DNA from: Rhodovulum tesquicola
GTDB lineage: Bacteria > Pseudomonadota > Alphaproteobacteria > Rhodobacterales > Rhodobacteraceae
Reading direction: 5' to 3'
NCBI RefSeq assembly: GCF_024128855.1
Contig: NZ_JAMYDV010000024.1
Span: 1-42,879, forward strand
DNA: 42,879 bases
Shown: piece by piece, positions 1-7,417 of the stretch
How positions within the stretch are numbered: position 1 is the stretch's first letter
Layout: every line of letters starts with the position of its first letter
Notes under the pieces: generated by a model
What the model saw: only the letters and a program-made list of their open reading frames with translations
Database searches by the model: none
Told to the model about the DNA's origin: nothing
Translations under genes and position numbers: made by a program

Positions 1-62
1 CGATCTGTCACCAGCTTCACAGCCTCAAACTTGAACTCCTTCGTGAACTTCCGTCTTACCAT
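1..62 (-). pseudogene. IS3-family OrfA, 5' end only (runs off window)
   Basis: Read on the minus strand from an ATG at 62, the frame gives MVRRKFTKEFKFEAVKLVTD and then leaves the window. This is the typical start of the helix-turn-helix OrfA protein of IS3-family elements (pattern RRKF..EFK.EAVKLV). The likely left end of this element is near 125, where the frame of another OrfA is interrupted. Whether the rest of the transposase is intact cannot be seen. Confidence 0.7.
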
Positions 63-91
63 GTCCGATCTCCAGGTCCTTGGTCACGATC

Positions 92-178
92 TTATCTTCG
101 TGTCCACGAAACCGGCAGCAGGCCAAGCGCCACCTTCGCCTTGAAGTCCGCGCTGTAGTTCTTCCGTTTGCCAGCCAC
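92..178 (-). pseudogene. IS3-family OrfA fragment, interrupted after 18 codons
   Basis: A GTG at 178 opens VAGKRKNYSADFKAKVALG, which matches the start of a different IS3-family OrfA (KRKNYSADFKAKVALEAL pattern), and is preceded by a purine-rich ribosome site. After KVAL the reading frame turns into unrelated sequence and stops at 92-94. The break point, about 125, is followed by the probable left end and the OrfA start of a second IS3-type element, so one insertion sequence appears nested in another. Confidence 0.65.
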
Positions 179-217
179 GCTGTTCGTCCTCGTCTTCCTC
201 GGCGGCAAGCTTAGCAA

Positions 218-244
218 ACTGTCCAGTTTCTGGGGACCACCTCA
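218..244 (-). mobile_element. Terminal end of the outer IS3-family element
   Basis: On the minus strand the sequence from 244 begins TGAGGTGGTCCCCAGAAACT, and the OrfA fragment starts 66 bases further in. IS3-family ends begin with TG and end with CA, which fits here. At 245 the sequence switches directly into an in-frame thioredoxin-like reading frame, which sets the boundary. The right end and any target duplication lie outside the window. Confidence 0.55.
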
Positions 245-343
245 CTGTTCCACAAGGGCCGCGAGGTCGCGCGGCTGAGCGGCGCCCGGCCTGCCGCCGA
301 TATCGTGGCCTTCGTGCGCAGCCATGTGGGGGAGACCGCTTGA
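245..343 (+). pseudogene. Thioredoxin-like gene, C-terminal remnant
   Basis: The frame from 245 reads [20 protein letters not shown] and continues to a TGA at 341-343. This is the last strand and helix of a thioredoxin fold, closest by eye to the TrxC/TrxA C-terminus (LF..G.EV.R..GA.P...I..F). The CxxC active site and the whole N-terminal part are missing because the IS end abuts at 244. The host gene is therefore cut by insertion. The exact thioredoxin class is an inference. Confidence 0.55.
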
Positions 344-378
344 CATCCCCCGCGCCATGGGCCAAATCGGCACGCATC

Positions 379-454
<76 letters not shown>

Positions 455-558
455 AACCACAGTTTCGGGTTGAAATATCCGCTGACACCTTGAACGGAAA
501 GGTGATTTCAGCGGTTCGACAAGCTTCGCAGCGACCGTAGCGCAAAGGCGCTGCGTAG

Positions 559-783
559 CGGGCGATCGCGCCAGAGCTTGGCTGTTCGCCGGACAGCCTG
601 CGGGTCTGGGGTCGGCAGGCCGAACGCGATGCCGGGCGGCGGGCCGGACCGACCGGCGACCAGAAGGATCGCATCAAGGATCCGGAACGCGAGGTCCGCG
701 AGTTGCGACAGGCCAACGAGATCCTGAAGAAGGCCAGCGCATGTTTCGCGGCGGCGGAGCTCGACCGCCCGTTCCGCAAATGA
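559..783 (+). pseudogene. IS3-family OrfA remnant (C-terminal half)
   Basis: In the frame that stops at 781-783 the translation contains LGCSPDSLRVWGRQAERDAG and REVRELRQANEILKKASACF, ending ELDRPFRK. These are the end of the helix-turn-helix region and the leucine-zipper-like helix of IS3-family OrfA. No start codon or N-terminal helix-turn-helix is present in frame; the upstream part around 540-558 appears frame-shifted. It overlaps the OrfB start by four bases (ATGA), the normal IS3 arrangement. Confidence 0.75.
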
Positions 784-1010
784 TCGCGTTCATCGATGAT
801 CACCGTGGCGTCCTTGGTGTCGGGCCGGTCTGCCGGGTTCTGGGGATTGCACCATCGACGTATTACGCCTTCAGGGTCGTGGAGCGTGATCCGGACCCGG
901 CATCGGACCGGGCCAGGCAGGATCGCCTGGACATGGCTGCGATCGAGCAGGCCTTCGATGGCCGCCGGGGACGATATGGCGCTCGCAAGGTCTGGCACCA
1001 GTTGCGCCGC
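780..1010 (+). pseudogene. IS3-family OrfB (DDE transposase), N-terminal fragment
   Basis: The ATG at 780 opens MIAFIDDHRGVLGVGPVCRV, followed by LGIAPSTYYAF and GRYGARKVWHQLRR. This is the HTH_21-type N-terminal part of IS3-family OrfB. Similarity ends at about 1010. The open frame runs on to 1460 only by chance, antisense to the next gene, and no DDE catalytic core is present. The element is dead. Confidence 0.8.
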
Positions 1011-1102
1011 GCCCGTCATGCCGCCTGTCTCCTGCGCGCGCCCCCATGTCAGACCTGCGCGGCGCGTTTCGCGACCCGAGATCTTCGGGCGCGCCATCCC
1101 GC

Positions 1103-1127
1103 GAGGCCCGTCCGGGGGGCGGGCCTC
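1103..1127 (-). terminator. Hairpin at the end of the arsR operon
   Basis: GAGGCCCG (1103-1110) pairs perfectly with CGGGCCTC (1120-1127) around a 9-base loop, overlapping the stop codon of the last operon gene. There is no T run after it on the minus strand, so it may protect the 3' end or act as a weak terminator. Confidence 0.35.
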
Positions 1128-2037
1128 ACTCCCATTCCATCTGCTCATAGGTGGCCTGGGCGTTGCGGCCCGCGAGGCTGTCGAACTGGTCCAGATACGC
1201 CCAGGCGGACTGGTCGATGCCGGGGGCGTCGATCATGGTGCCGCCGTCTTCGATCAGCGCGCCGATCCGCGTGCGCAGGTTCAACAGGTAATCGTAGCTG
1301 TCGCGTCGCGCGGTGGCGAGATCCGTGGCGGGGCCGTGGCCGGGCACGATATTTGCGGGTTCGAAGGCGGCCATCGCCTCGAACACCTCGATCCAGCTTT
1401 TGGCGTCGGATTGCGGGCCGTTGCCCAGGATGCGCCCGACATAGACGATGTCGCCGGTGAACATCACGCCGCGTTCGTCCAGCCAGACGAAGCTGTCGCC
1501 GGGCGTATGCGCCGGGCCGCGATGCATGATCTCGAAGCTCATCCCGCCCAGGTCCAGCGTGTGATCGGTCTCGAAGATCACATCCGCATGGCTGGGTTCG
1601 GTGCCCGCAAGCCCGTCGCCGATCAACTCGGCCAGCCCCGTCATCTGCATCGAGGCGCGGTCCTGCTGGTCCGCGACGGCGGCCACCGAGGCGATCACGG
1701 TCGCCCCCTGCGCCTGCCAGTAGCCATTGCCCAGCCAGCGGTGATCCTGCCCGCCGGTATTGATGACATGGGTCACCGGCTGGTCGGTCACGCCGCGGAT
1801 GGCCGCATGCAGCATCTCGGCCCCCTGCCACGACCCGCCCGGGTCGATCAGCACCGCACCCGCGCCGGTCACGACAAGGCCGAAAGTGGCGTTGTTGCCC
1901 AGATTTTCGGGATCGCGCTGTTCCATCGGGCCGATAATGGCCCAGACATCCTCGGCGACGGGCTGCACCTCCAGCACATCGGCCAGGGCATATGTCGGCA
2001 GGGCCACGGCAATGGTGGCCAGCAATCGGAATTTCAT
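1126..2037 (-). CDS. Exported metallo-beta-lactamase-fold protein with an altered metal site (SoxH-like)
   Basis: 303 residues. The ATG at 2037 is used rather than the TTG one codon earlier; GGAGGAG lies just upstream. Residues 1-19 form a signal peptide (MKFRLLATIAVALPTYALA), so the protein is probably periplasmic. The MBL fold is shown by the GH-type late motifs: HTPGD (H177), FTGD (D196) and PGHGP (H234). The first metal motif is not HxHxDH. At residues 94-104 it reads TGGQDHRWLGN, so both first-site histidines are Gly95 and Gln97, and the DH pair is displaced to 98-99. I recall similar sequences in SoxH-like 'quinoprotein relay' MBL proteins, so this may be a subfamily trait rather than decay. 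It is the last gene of the arsR operon. Substrate unknown. Confidence 0.85.
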   Translation of the reverse strand: MKFRLLATIAVALPTYALADVLEVQPVAEDVWAIIGPMEQRDPENLGNNATFGLVVTGAGAVLIDPGGSWQGAEMLHAAIRGVTDQPVTHVINTGGQDHRWLGNGYWQAQGATVIASVAAVADQQDRASMQMTGLAELIGDGLAGTEPSHADVIFETDHTLDLGGMSFEIMHRGPAHTPGDSFVWLDERGVMFTGDIVYVGRILGNGPQSDAKSWIEVFEAMAAFEPANIVPGHGPATDLATARRDSYDYLLNLRTRIGALIEDGGTMIDAPGIDQSAWAYLDQFDSLAGRNAQATYEQMEWE

Positions 2038-2063
2038 CAACGCTCCTCCCCGAGACGATCCTG

Positions 2064-2300
2064 TCAGGCCGACAGCCAGGCTTCAAGCCTGGCCGCATCG
2101 GGCAGTCCACCGGCATGCACCAGCTTGCCATCGACGCTGATGCCCGGGGTGGACATCACGCCCGCCATGGCGATGGACCGGGCGTCGGTGACCTTTTCGA
2201 CCTCGACCTCCAGCCCGAGGCGGGCGGCGGTCTCACGCACCATCTGCTCGGTCGTCTCGCAGCGCTTGCAGCCGGGGCCGTAGACCTTGACGGTTTTCAT
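2064..2300 (-). CDS. Small thioredoxin-family protein (redox-active disulfide type)
   Basis: 78 residues starting MKTVKVYGPGCKRCETTEQM, with GGAGACGCCC before the ATG. It has one thioredoxin fold with a CKRC active site (C10, C13) and the cis-proline motif MSTPGI near residue 51. This matches the short 'thioredoxin_3 / redox-active disulfide protein 2' family, which is often encoded beside ArsP/DUF318-type permeases. It has no signal peptide, so it is cytoplasmic. It sits between the permease (16-base gap) and the MBL-fold gene (26-base gap), so the three are cotranscribed. A role in thiol transfer with the permease substrate is inferred from position only. Confidence 0.88.
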   Translation of the reverse strand: MKTVKVYGPGCKRCETTEQMVRETAARLGLEVEVEKVTDARSIAMAGVMSTPGISVDGKLVHAGGLPDAARLEAWLSA

Positions 2301-2316
2301 GGGCGTCTCCTTTCGG

Positions 2317-3372
2317 TCAGACGATGGCGTTGAACAGAAAGCCGGTGGCGAGGATGCCCAGGCTGACAACGGCGACGAAGATCGCGATCAGGCGCAATGT
2401 CAGCACCTGTTTCAGGATGATCATCTCGGGCAGCGACAGGGCGATCACACTCATCATGAAGGCCAGCACCGTGCCCAGCGCGGCCCCCTTGCCCAGAAGC
2501 GCCTCGACGATCGGGATGACGCCCGCGGCATTGGTATACATCGGCACGCCCACGACGACGGCCGCCGGAACCGACCACCACGCCTCGCCGCCCATGATGC
2601 GCAGCATCACCGCCTCGGGCACATAGCCGTGGATCAGCGCGCCGATGGAAATGCCGACGACGACCCAGATCCAGACCCGGCCGACGATCTCGCGCACCTG
2701 GTCCAGCCCGATCTTCAGCCGGTCGACCATGCCCAGCCGCTCTTGCGGCAGATCGCCCACCGGCGCGGCGGTCAGTTCGCGCACCCAGTCCTGAAGGAAG
2801 CGTTCCAGCCGCATCCGGCCCAGCACCCAGCCTGCCACCGTCGCGATGGTGAAGCCGAAGACCAGGTAGAGCGTCGCGACCTGCCAGCCGACCAGACCGT
2901 AGAGCAGGCCCAGCCCCACCGGCCCGACCATCGGCCCGGCGATCAGGAAGGAAAACGTCACGCCCAGCGGGATGCCCGCCGAGACAAAGCCGATGAACAG
3001 CGGCACCGACGAGCAGGAACAGAACGGCGTCATCACGCCGAGGGTGGCGGCCAGCGGATAGCCCCAGATCTGGCGCCGCCCGGCGAGGATCGCGCGGGTC
3101 TTCTCCGGGCTGAACCAGCTGCGCAGGACGCCGGTGACGAAGACGATCAGCGTCAGCAGCAGCAATACCTTGGGCACGTCATAGACGAAGAAGGCCAGCG
3201 CCTCGCCGGTATGGCTGTGGCGGTCGACCGGCAGGAGCGACACGACCCATTCCGAGAAGGGCACCAGCTGCCCATAGGCCAGCCACCAGGCCAGCGCCGC
3301 GACCGGCAGCCCGGCATACCAGGCCCAGTCGGGCAGGCCGCGGCGGTCGGGGGCTTGGGTTTCGGCACTCAC
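2317..3372 (-). CDS. ArsP/DUF318-family permease
   Basis: 351 residues from a GTG at 3372 that overlaps the arsR stop (GTGA), with GGAAGG upstream inside arsR. The longer open frame upstream is antisense noise over arsR. About eight to ten membrane segments are visible. The family motif PFCSCSSVPLFIGFVSAG and the second half GVPMYTNAAGVIPIVEALL fit PF03773. Campylobacter ArsP of this family exports trivalent organoarsenicals through cysteines in this motif; other members are uncharacterised. Position directly after an ArsR with a CVC sensor motif supports metalloid efflux, but sulfur-compound transport is also possible. Confidence 0.88.
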   Translation of the reverse strand: MSAETQAPDRRGLPDWAWYAGLPVAALAWWLAYGQLVPFSEWVVSLLPVDRHSHTGEALAFFVYDVPKVLLLLTLIVFVTGVLRSWFSPEKTRAILAGRRQIWGYPLAATLGVMTPFCSCSSVPLFIGFVSAGIPLGVTFSFLIAGPMVGPVGLGLLYGLVGWQVATLYLVFGFTIATVAGWVLGRMRLERFLQDWVRELTAAPVGDLPQERLGMVDRLKIGLDQVREIVGRVWIWVVVGISIGALIHGYVPEAVMLRIMGGEAWWSVPAAVVVGVPMYTNAAGVIPIVEALLGKGAALGTVLAFMMSVIALSLPEMIILKQVLTLRLIAIFVAVVSLGILATGFLFNAIV

Positions 3373-3665
3373 GCGACCTTCCTTTCGGGACTGTCCTGCG
3401 CGGCCGCGGCCAGCGCGGCGGTGACGATGGCGCCAAGCTCGGGCGCAAGATCGGGGTTCAGCCGGTAGCGCACCCATTGCGCATCGCGCCGGTCCATCAC
3501 GAGGCCCGCCAGTTTCAGCACCTTCATGTGGCGCGACATCCGGCTTTGCGTGGCCTCCAGCCGGGCCATCAATTCGCAGACGCAATGCTCGCCGCCATCC
3601 GCCAGGATCGCCATCGCCCCAAGGCGGGTCGGTTCGGCAAGGGCGGACAGGACGGCAAGGGGCAT
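3369..3665 (-). CDS. ArsR-family repressor with CVC metalloid-sensor motif
   Basis: 98 residues. The ATG at 3665 is chosen because AGGAGA lies 7 bases upstream and the domain starts at once (MPLAVLSALAEPTRLGAMAI); an upstream ATG at 3704 lies in the promoter. The winged helix contains EHCVCELMARLEATQSRMSR, so C28 and C30 sit at the start of the recognition helix. That is the position of the arsenite-binding cysteines in classical ArsR (ELCVCDL). It ends RLNPDLAPELGAI. It begins a four-gene operon (arsR, permease, thioredoxin, MBL-fold protein) and probably represses it through the palindrome at 3685-3700. Confidence 0.9.
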   Translation of the reverse strand: MPLAVLSALAEPTRLGAMAILADGGEHCVCELMARLEATQSRMSRHMKVLKLAGLVMDRRDAQWVRYRLNPDLAPELGAIVTAALAAAAQDSPERKVA

Positions 3666-3681
3666 GGCAGCGTCTCCTGCG

Positions 3682-3711
3682 CTTATGCGTTTAACCGCAT
3701 TCATGGCGCAA
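3682..3711 (-). promoter_or_regulatory. Promoter and ArsR operator of the arsR operon
   Basis: On the minus strand TTGCGC (3706-3711) and CATAAG (3682-3687) are 18 bases apart and resemble -35 and -10 elements. The spacer contains the dyad ATGCG-gttaaa-CGCAT (3685-3700). An ArsR dimer bound there would block the polymerase. The start codon is 17 bases downstream of the -10. The match to sigma-70 elements is moderate. Confidence 0.55.
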
Positions 3712-3835
3712 ATGCGTCCGGAAAGCAACAGCGCCGTCGCGGGCGGCCCGTCCTCTCCGCCCGGCGTCATGGCAAGGCAAGGCGAAGGCCGGCCGGCCCG
3801 TTGTCGCAACCCTGGGTCCCGAGGGAGTGCCGGGC

Positions 3836-3853
3836 AAAACGGGGCAGCCCCCG
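3836..3853 (-). terminator. Rho-independent terminator after phoB
   Basis: Read on the minus strand, CGGGG-GCTG-CCCCG is followed by TTTT. It lies 26 bases beyond the phoB stop and separates the pst-pho operon from the arsR operon. Confidence 0.55.
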
Positions 3854-3878
3854 GTCCCTGCAAGACGCAGGGGGCCCC

Positions 3879-4571
3879 CTACCCCAGCGCGTATCCCGCG
3901 CCGCGCACGGTGCGCACGGGGTCGTCGCCGCCATTCTGGCAGAGCGCCTTGCGCAGGCGGCCGATATGCACATCGACCGTCCGGGTATCCACATAGATGT
4001 CGCGCCCCCAGACCCGGTCGAGCAATTGCTCGCGGCTCCAGACCCGGCCGGGCTTTTCCATGAAGGTCGACAGCAGGCGGAACTCGGTCGGTCCAAGTTT
4101 CAGCGTCTGGCCGTCGCGGAACACCTTGTGCGTCTCGGGGTCGAGCACGATGTCCTCGAATTCCAGCCGCTGGCCGACCGCGGCGGGCCGCGTGCGGCGC
4201 AACAGCGCGCGCACCCGCGCCATCAGTTCGACCACCGAATAGGGCTTCACGACATAGTCATCGGCGCCGGTTTCCAGCCCGCGCACCCTGTCCACCTCTT
4301 CGGCGCGGGCCGAAAGCATGATGATCGGAAGCGTCCTGGTGTCGTTGCGGGTCTTGAGCTGGCGGCAGATCTCGATCCCCGAGACCGAGGGCAGCATCCA
4401 GTCCAGCACCACCAGATCGGGCACGATCTCGTCCACGAGGATCAGCGCCTCGTCCCCGGTCGCGGCACGGGCCACGCGAAAGCCCTCGGCCTCCAGGTTG
4501 TAGGCCAGGACCTCGCGCTGGGCGGGCTCGTCCTCGACGATCAGAACCGTGGGCCGTTCGGCAGGTGACAT
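3879..4571 (-). CDS. phoB: Phosphate regulon response regulator PhoB
   Basis: 230 residues, full family length. The receiver domain covers about residues 7-122, with acidic pocket E14/D15, phospho-acceptor D57 (LVVLDWMLP), and KPY after the YVV strand. A C-terminal OmpR/PhoB winged helix follows, with recognition helix RTVDVHIGRLRKAL and the ending VRTVRGAGYALG. Phosphorylated PhoB binds Pho boxes such as the one before pstS. It is the last gene of the pst operon, starting 3 bases after the phoU stop. Its sensor kinase PhoR is not encoded next to it in this window. Confidence 0.96.
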   Translation of the reverse strand: MSPAERPTVLIVEDEPAQREVLAYNLEAEGFRVARAATGDEALILVDEIVPDLVVLDWMLPSVSGIEICRQLKTRNDTRTLPIIMLSARAEEVDRVRGLETGADDYVVKPYSVVELMARVRALLRRTRPAAVGQRLEFEDIVLDPETHKVFRDGQTLKLGPTEFRLLSTFMEKPGRVWSREQLLDRVWGRDIYVDTRTVDVHIGRLRKALCQNGGDDPVRTVRGAGYALG

Positions 4572-4574
4572 CGC

Positions 4575-5285
4575 CTAGACCTTCGGTGCGTCGATGGCGG
4601 TGCGGTCGGCCTTGGGCCTGTCGTCCTCGGGCAGTTCGCCGGTCACCAGATAGATCACCTGTTCGGCAATCGAGGTGACGTGATCGCCCATCCGCTCGAT
4701 GTTCTTGGCGATGAAATGCAGGTGCATGCAGGCGGTGATGTTGCGCGGATCCTCCATCATGAAGGTCAGGAACTCGCGGAACAGCGCGTTGTACATCTGG
4801 TCGACTTCCATGTCGCGCAGGCGCACGTCCTGGGCCAGTTCGGCATCGCGCTGGATATAGGCGTCAAGGGCGTCCTTGAGCATCGCCTCGACCGCCATCG
4901 CCATGCGCCGGATCGCGCCCGCCGAGCCCTCGATCGGCGACATCTGCACCAGAACCCCGGTGCGTTTGGCCATGTTCTTGGCGTAGTCGCCGATCCGTTC
5001 GAGATTGGCGCCGATCTTCATCACGCTCAGCACGGTGCGCAGATCGCCCGCCGAGGGCTGGCGCAGCGCCAGGAGCCGCGCGGCCTCTTCGTTGACGCGC
5101 AGTTCCAGTTCGTCCACGGCGCGGTCATTCGCGCGGACGCGTTCGGCGAGTTCCTCGTCGCGGTTCTCAAGCGATTGCGCGGCCTCGAGAATCGCGGCTT
5201 CGACCAGCCCGCCCATCTTCATGATGAGGGCCTGGATCGCCTCCAGGTCGCGGTCGTAGGATTTGACGATATGGCGGTCGTTCAT
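4575..5285 (-). CDS. phoU: Phosphate signalling protein PhoU
   Basis: 236 residues, two PhoU three-helix repeats. The metal-binding motifs are visible: LERIGDYAKNMAKR near residues 95-108 and IERMGDHVTSIAEQ in the second repeat. PhoU is cytoplasmic and links the Pst transporter to PhoR, keeping the regulon off when phosphate is plentiful. It lies between pstB (13 bases upstream) and phoB (3 bases downstream). AAGGGA precedes the ATG. Confidence 0.96.
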   Translation of the reverse strand: MNDRHIVKSYDRDLEAIQALIMKMGGLVEAAILEAAQSLENRDEELAERVRANDRAVDELELRVNEEAARLLALRQPSAGDLRTVLSVMKIGANLERIGDYAKNMAKRTGVLVQMSPIEGSAGAIRRMAMAVEAMLKDALDAYIQRDAELAQDVRLRDMEVDQMYNALFREFLTFMMEDPRNITACMHLHFIAKNIERMGDHVTSIAEQVIYLVTGELPEDDRPKADRTAIDAPKV

Positions 5286-5298
5286 CTGCGATCCCTTC

Positions 5299-6096
5299 TC
5301 AGCCGATCCGGCCGGTGATGTAGCTTTCGGTGCGCGGGTCGTGCGGGTTGGTGAAGATCTGGCCGGTCTCGCCGAATTCCACGAGGTTGCCGAGGTGGAA
5401 GAACGCGGTCTTCTGGCTGACGCGCGCAGCCTGCTGCATCGAGTGGGTGACGATCACCACCGAATACTGCTCGCGCAGCTCGTCGATCAGCTCCTCGACC
5501 TGGGCTGTCGCGATCGGGTCGAGCGCCGAACAGGGCTCGTCCATCAGCAGCACCTCGGGTTCCGTGGCGACCGCGCGGGCGATGCACAGACGCTGCTGCT
5601 GGCCGCCCGAAAGGCCGGTGCCGGGTTCCTGAAGCCGGTCCTTGACCTCGTCCCAGATCGCGCCGCGGCGCAGGGCGCGTTCCACGATCTCGTCCAGTTC
5701 GGCGCGGGTGCGGGCCATGCCGTGGATCTTGGGGCCATAGGCCACGTTCTCGTAGATCGACTTGGGGAACGGGTTCGGCTTCTGGAACACCATGCCCACC
5801 TTGGCGCGCAACTGCACCGGGTCGATCGAGGGCGCGTAGATGTCCTCGCCGTCGAGCGCGATCAGGCCCTCGACGCGGCAGATGTCGATGGTGTCGTTCA
5901 TCCGGTTCAGGCAGCGCAGGAAGGTCGACTTGCCGCAGCCCGACGGCCCGATGAAGGCGGTGACCGTCTTGTCCTCGATCTCGACATCCACATCCTTGAT
6001 GGCATGGGTGTCGCCATAGAAGACGTTCACTTTGCGGGCGGCGATCTTCACCTCGTGGGTCACGGCTGTCTTTCCCGAAGCTGGCGTATCATACAT
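5299..6096 (-). CDS. pstB: Phosphate ABC transporter ATPase PstB
   Basis: 265 residues. Walker A is GPSGCGKST (50-58), the signature LSGGQQQRL (162-170), and Walker [13 protein letters not shown] (182-193), with the typical PstB phrase [20 protein letters not shown] between them. It energises phosphate uptake at the inner membrane face together with PstA and PstC. AAAGGA lies 8 bases before the ATG. The short N-terminal extension before [13 protein letters not shown] is usual in alphaproteobacteria. Confidence 0.97.
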   Translation of the reverse strand: MYDTPASGKTAVTHEVKIAARKVNVFYGDTHAIKDVDVEIEDKTVTAFIGPSGCGKSTFLRCLNRMNDTIDICRVEGLIALDGEDIYAPSIDPVQLRAKVGMVFQKPNPFPKSIYENVAYGPKIHGMARTRAELDEIVERALRRGAIWDEVKDRLQEPGTGLSGGQQQRLCIARAVATEPEVLLMDEPCSALDPIATAQVEELIDELREQYSVVIVTHSMQQAARVSQKTAFFHLGNLVEFGETGQIFTNPHDPRTESYITGRIG

Positions 6097-6117
6097 GAGG
6101 GTGGTCCTTTCGCGGCG

Positions 6118-7407
6118 CTACCATTTCCGCTCGAACTTGTTGCGCAGGAAAATGGCGATGGCGTTCATGAAGATCAGGAAGGTCAGCAGCACCAGGATCG
6201 CCGCCGAGGTCCGGCTGACGAACCCGCGTTCGGGGCTGTCGGCCCAGATGAAGATCTGCGTGGGCAGGGCGGTGGAACTGTCGAAGGGCGTGGCCGGCGC
6301 CGAGGTGATGAAGGCGTTCATCCCGATCAGCAGGAGCGGCGCGGTCTCGCCCAGCGCCTGCGCCAGCCCGATGATCGTGCCGGTCAGGATGCCCGGCATG
6401 GCCAGCGGCAGCACATGGCCGAACACCACCTGATGCTTGGACGCGCCCACGCCCAGCGCAGCCTCGCGGATCGAGGGCGGCACCGCCTTGAGCGCGGCCC
6501 GCGTCGCGATGATGATCGTGGGCAGCGTCATCAAGGCAAGCGTCATGCCGCCCACGAAGGGCGCGGAGCGTGGCATCCCGAACCAGCCCAGGAAGACCGC
6601 CAGCGCCAGCAGGCCGAACACCACGGAGGGCACCGCCGCCAGATTGTTGATGTTGATCTCGATCAGGTCCGACACCCTGCTCTTGGGCGCGAATTCCTCG
6701 AGATAGATCGCCGCGCCGATCCCGATCGGGAAGGCCAGCAGGAAACAGGTCATCAGGGCGTAGAACGAACCGATGATCGCCCCCTTCAGGCCCGCCAGTT
6801 CCGGGAAGCGTGAATCCGCGTTGGTGATCAGCCACCTGTTGAGCGGCTTTGACACCATCCCCAGCTCTTTCAGCAGATCGAAATTGGCGATCTCGTCGTC
6901 TTTCAGGCGGCGGTTCGCCTCGGGCGTTTCGCGGTCGATCAGGCCCTTGTTCAGCTGGTCATAGGGATCCGACACCGGCACCCTGACCGCGACCGTCTGG
7001 CCGATCAGCGCAGGATCGGCCACCACGCTGTCGCGGATGCTGAACTGCGCGCCATTCGACAGGATCGTGGTCAGCCTGCGCAGTTCAGCCCGGTCATCGG
7101 CCACGTCGGGAAACAGCTTGACCATGGTATCGGTGAGGACCTGGCGATAGTTGCCGCGGGCGGGATCGTTGCTGTCGATATGCGCCGGATCAAGGAAGAC
7201 CTCGATCTGGACGAAGGTCTGGGTAAAGGCGTGACGGCCCGTCGATATCAGCGATGCCACCAGCAGGAACAGCATGCCGAAGGCAATGGTGATCGCGGCC
7301 AGGCCGGCCAGCTTGAGGGCGATCTGGCTGCGCTTGCGCTTGTTCAGGCGCGCGGCGAATTCGGGGGCGGTCCAATCGAAACTGCCCGAGGAAGTCTGGT
7401 CGGTCAT
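6118..7407 (-). CDS. pstA: Phosphate ABC transporter permease PstA
   Basis: 429 residues, longer than the roughly 300 of E. coli PstA. After a cytoplasmic N-terminus and a first membrane segment (about residues 31-52) there is a large soluble insert to about residue 210, the extension common in alphaproteobacterial PstA (DUF3333 type). The permease core with five more membrane segments follows. The coupling loop that contacts PstB reads IREAALGVGASKHQVVFGHVLPLA. Starts 10 bases after the pstC stop, with GAGGG upstream. Confidence 0.95.
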   Translation of the reverse strand: MTDQTSSGSFDWTAPEFAARLNKRKRSQIALKLAGLAAITIAFGMLFLLVASLISTGRHAFTQTFVQIEVFLDPAHIDSNDPARGNYRQVLTDTMVKLFPDVADDRAELRRLTTILSNGAQFSIRDSVVADPALIGQTVAVRVPVSDPYDQLNKGLIDRETPEANRRLKDDEIANFDLLKELGMVSKPLNRWLITNADSRFPELAGLKGAIIGSFYALMTCFLLAFPIGIGAAIYLEEFAPKSRVSDLIEININNLAAVPSVVFGLLALAVFLGWFGMPRSAPFVGGMTLALMTLPTIIIATRAALKAVPPSIREAALGVGASKHQVVFGHVLPLAMPGILTGTIIGLAQALGETAPLLLIGMNAFITSAPATPFDSSTALPTQIFIWADSPERGFVSRTSAAILVLLTFLIFMNAIAIFLRNKFERKW

Positions 7408-7417
7408 TGCGCGGCCC

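Noticed and set aside
741-1460. 239-residue open frame as an intact transposase
   Set aside because: Transposase similarity stops near 1010; the rest is antisense to the MBL-fold gene and has no DDE core.
796-2283. Long plus-strand open frame of 495 codons
   Set aside because: Mirror of the minus-strand MBL-fold and thioredoxin genes; His/Asp/Gly-rich composition typical of antisense high-GC frames.
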